Source: RUG14300 sp964561145
GTDB taxonomy: Bacteria; Bacillota; Clostridia; Christensenellales; CAG-1252
Direction of reading: 5' to 3'
Assembly (NCBI GenBank): GCA_964561145.1
Contig: CAZLNZ010000002.1
Span: 62,001-126,000, forward strand
DNA: 64,000 nucleotides
Every line of letters starts with the position of its first letter. The stretch's first letter is position 1. Shown piece after piece: positions 63,427 to 64,000 of the stretch. The translations under genes were made by a program, and so were the position numbers. The notes under the pieces were generated by a model, which saw only the letters and a list, made by a program, of their open reading frames with translations, was not told where the DNA came from and did no database searches.

Positions 63427-64000
63427 ATGAAAGCTTGGGTTATCGAAAGTCCACAGCAAATCGTGCAAAAGGAACAAACCGCAAAAAGACTTGACCATAC
63501 CGTCAAGGTCAAAATAACACGTACCGCTATTACAAGAACGGACGTTGCTTTTTACGAGGGAAAAGACGAAGACAAGCTTCCGCTCATACCTTGTAGAATC
63601 GCAGCAGGCTTGGTCAGTGAGGCGCGAGAGGGCTCTGATTTTCACAAGGGCGAACGTGTTTTAATTTCACCCTACTCCGGAGATCAGGTTTATGGTGCCG
63701 ACAAGTCGGGTTTTTTAAGAGACTATGTTGTAGTTCCCGAAGCTCAGGTCATACCAACCCCGGAAGGAATCTCCGATGATGAGCTCATGTTTACAGACTA
63801 CATCGCCTTGGCTATAAGCTGTATTTCGGAAATGGGCTTGCGAGACCACGACTATATTGTTATTATCGGTACCGGTACTTTAGGTCTATTGCTCGCACAG
63901 CTTGCAAATTATCACAGAGCTATCCCCATTCTTGTCGGTAAAAACGAAGAGGACTTAGAATTTGCCAAAACACATATGGGATTAAGCTATTGCATTAACA
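63427..64000 (+). CDS. Medium-chain dehydrogenase/reductase, partial
   Basis: The 5' 191 codons of a plus-strand gene running off the window. Start ATG is five bases after GGAGG. The N-terminal half is GroES-like (GERVLISPYSG, FLRDYVVVPE) and the Rossmann glycine motif IIGTGTLGLLLAQLA follows, as in zinc-type alcohol/threonine dehydrogenases. The usual catalytic zinc ligands are missing: the GxCGTD block reads AITRTD and the GHE block reads CRIAAG; the four-cysteine structural zinc loop is also absent. It is probably a zinc-independent reductase. Divergent from guaA. Confidence 0.8.
   Translation, partial: MKAWVIESPQQIVQKEQTAKRLDHTVKVKITRTAITRTDVAFYEGKDEDKLPLIPCRIAAGLVSEAREGSDFHKGERVLISPYSGDQVYGADKSGFLRDYVVVPEAQVIPTPEGISDDELMFTDYIALAISCISEMGLRDHDYIVIIGTGTLGLLLAQLANYHRAIPILVGKNEEDLEFAKTHMGLSYCIN

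Overview
The window looks like a chromosomal stretch from an anaerobic, AT-rich, low-GC Gram-positive bacterium, most likely an uncultured gut-type Clostridia (Firmicutes). This is inference from gene content: a flavodiiron protein, a type III glutamine synthetase, strong AGGAGG ribosome sites, near-consensus TTGACA/TATAAT promoters, LacI-controlled ABC sugar uptake and many very long lipoproteins. TGA is an ordinary stop. Nearly everything lies on the minus strand, so operons read from high to low coordinates; the only intact plus-strand gene is the partial one at the right edge.

Layout from left to right. (1) 1-2606: serS plus an M29 aminopeptidase, with promoter and terminator. (2) 2746-22086: four giant lipoproteins (about 2259, 1188, 1285 and 1327 residues) built of fibronectin-like, InlB-type, Cys-x-x-Cys and GLUG-like repeats, ending in an M50-like membrane protein and a terminator. 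(3) 22198-24486: malQ with its own promoter, and a small membrane protein. (4) 24667-30776: a compact operon of SF2 helicase, MoxR-type AAA+ ATPase and VWA/zinc-metalloprotease-like protein, the best candidate here for an uncharacterised multi-gene system. (5) 31118-32869: flavodiiron protein plus low-molecular-weight phosphatase. (6) 32870-35369: a repeat-bearing spacer and metG. (7) 35408-42239: a region bounded by two decayed DUF4143 ATPase genes; it holds an EndA-like nuclease lipoprotein with a coupled small protein, an array of about 15 mini-hairpins, an HD-Pnk plus RNA ligase pair (RNA end repair) and a lipase-like lipoprotein. (8) 42262-56340: one long LacI/ABC/GH30 operon with two GH30 glycosidases and two lipoproteins sharing an unfamiliar repeat module marked by TPW-x-WFHIY. 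(9) 56717-63275: guaA, purB, purA and a type III glutamine synthetase, joining purine synthesis to ammonia assimilation. (10) 63427 to the end: a medium-chain dehydrogenase without the usual zinc ligands.

How parts may work together. In the GH30 operon a surface-anchored GH30 would cut a glycan, the binding protein and two permeases would import the product with the operon's own ATPase, and a signal-less GH30 would finish it in the cytoplasm; the repeat lipoproteins may hold glycan at the surface. In the RNA-repair pair the HD domain removes 2',3'-cyclic phosphate, the kinase adds a 5' phosphate and the ligase seals. In the helicase operon MoxR and VWA proteins probably act together as a remodelling machine for a nucleic-acid translocase. 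All assignments come from reading motifs by eye; no database search was run.
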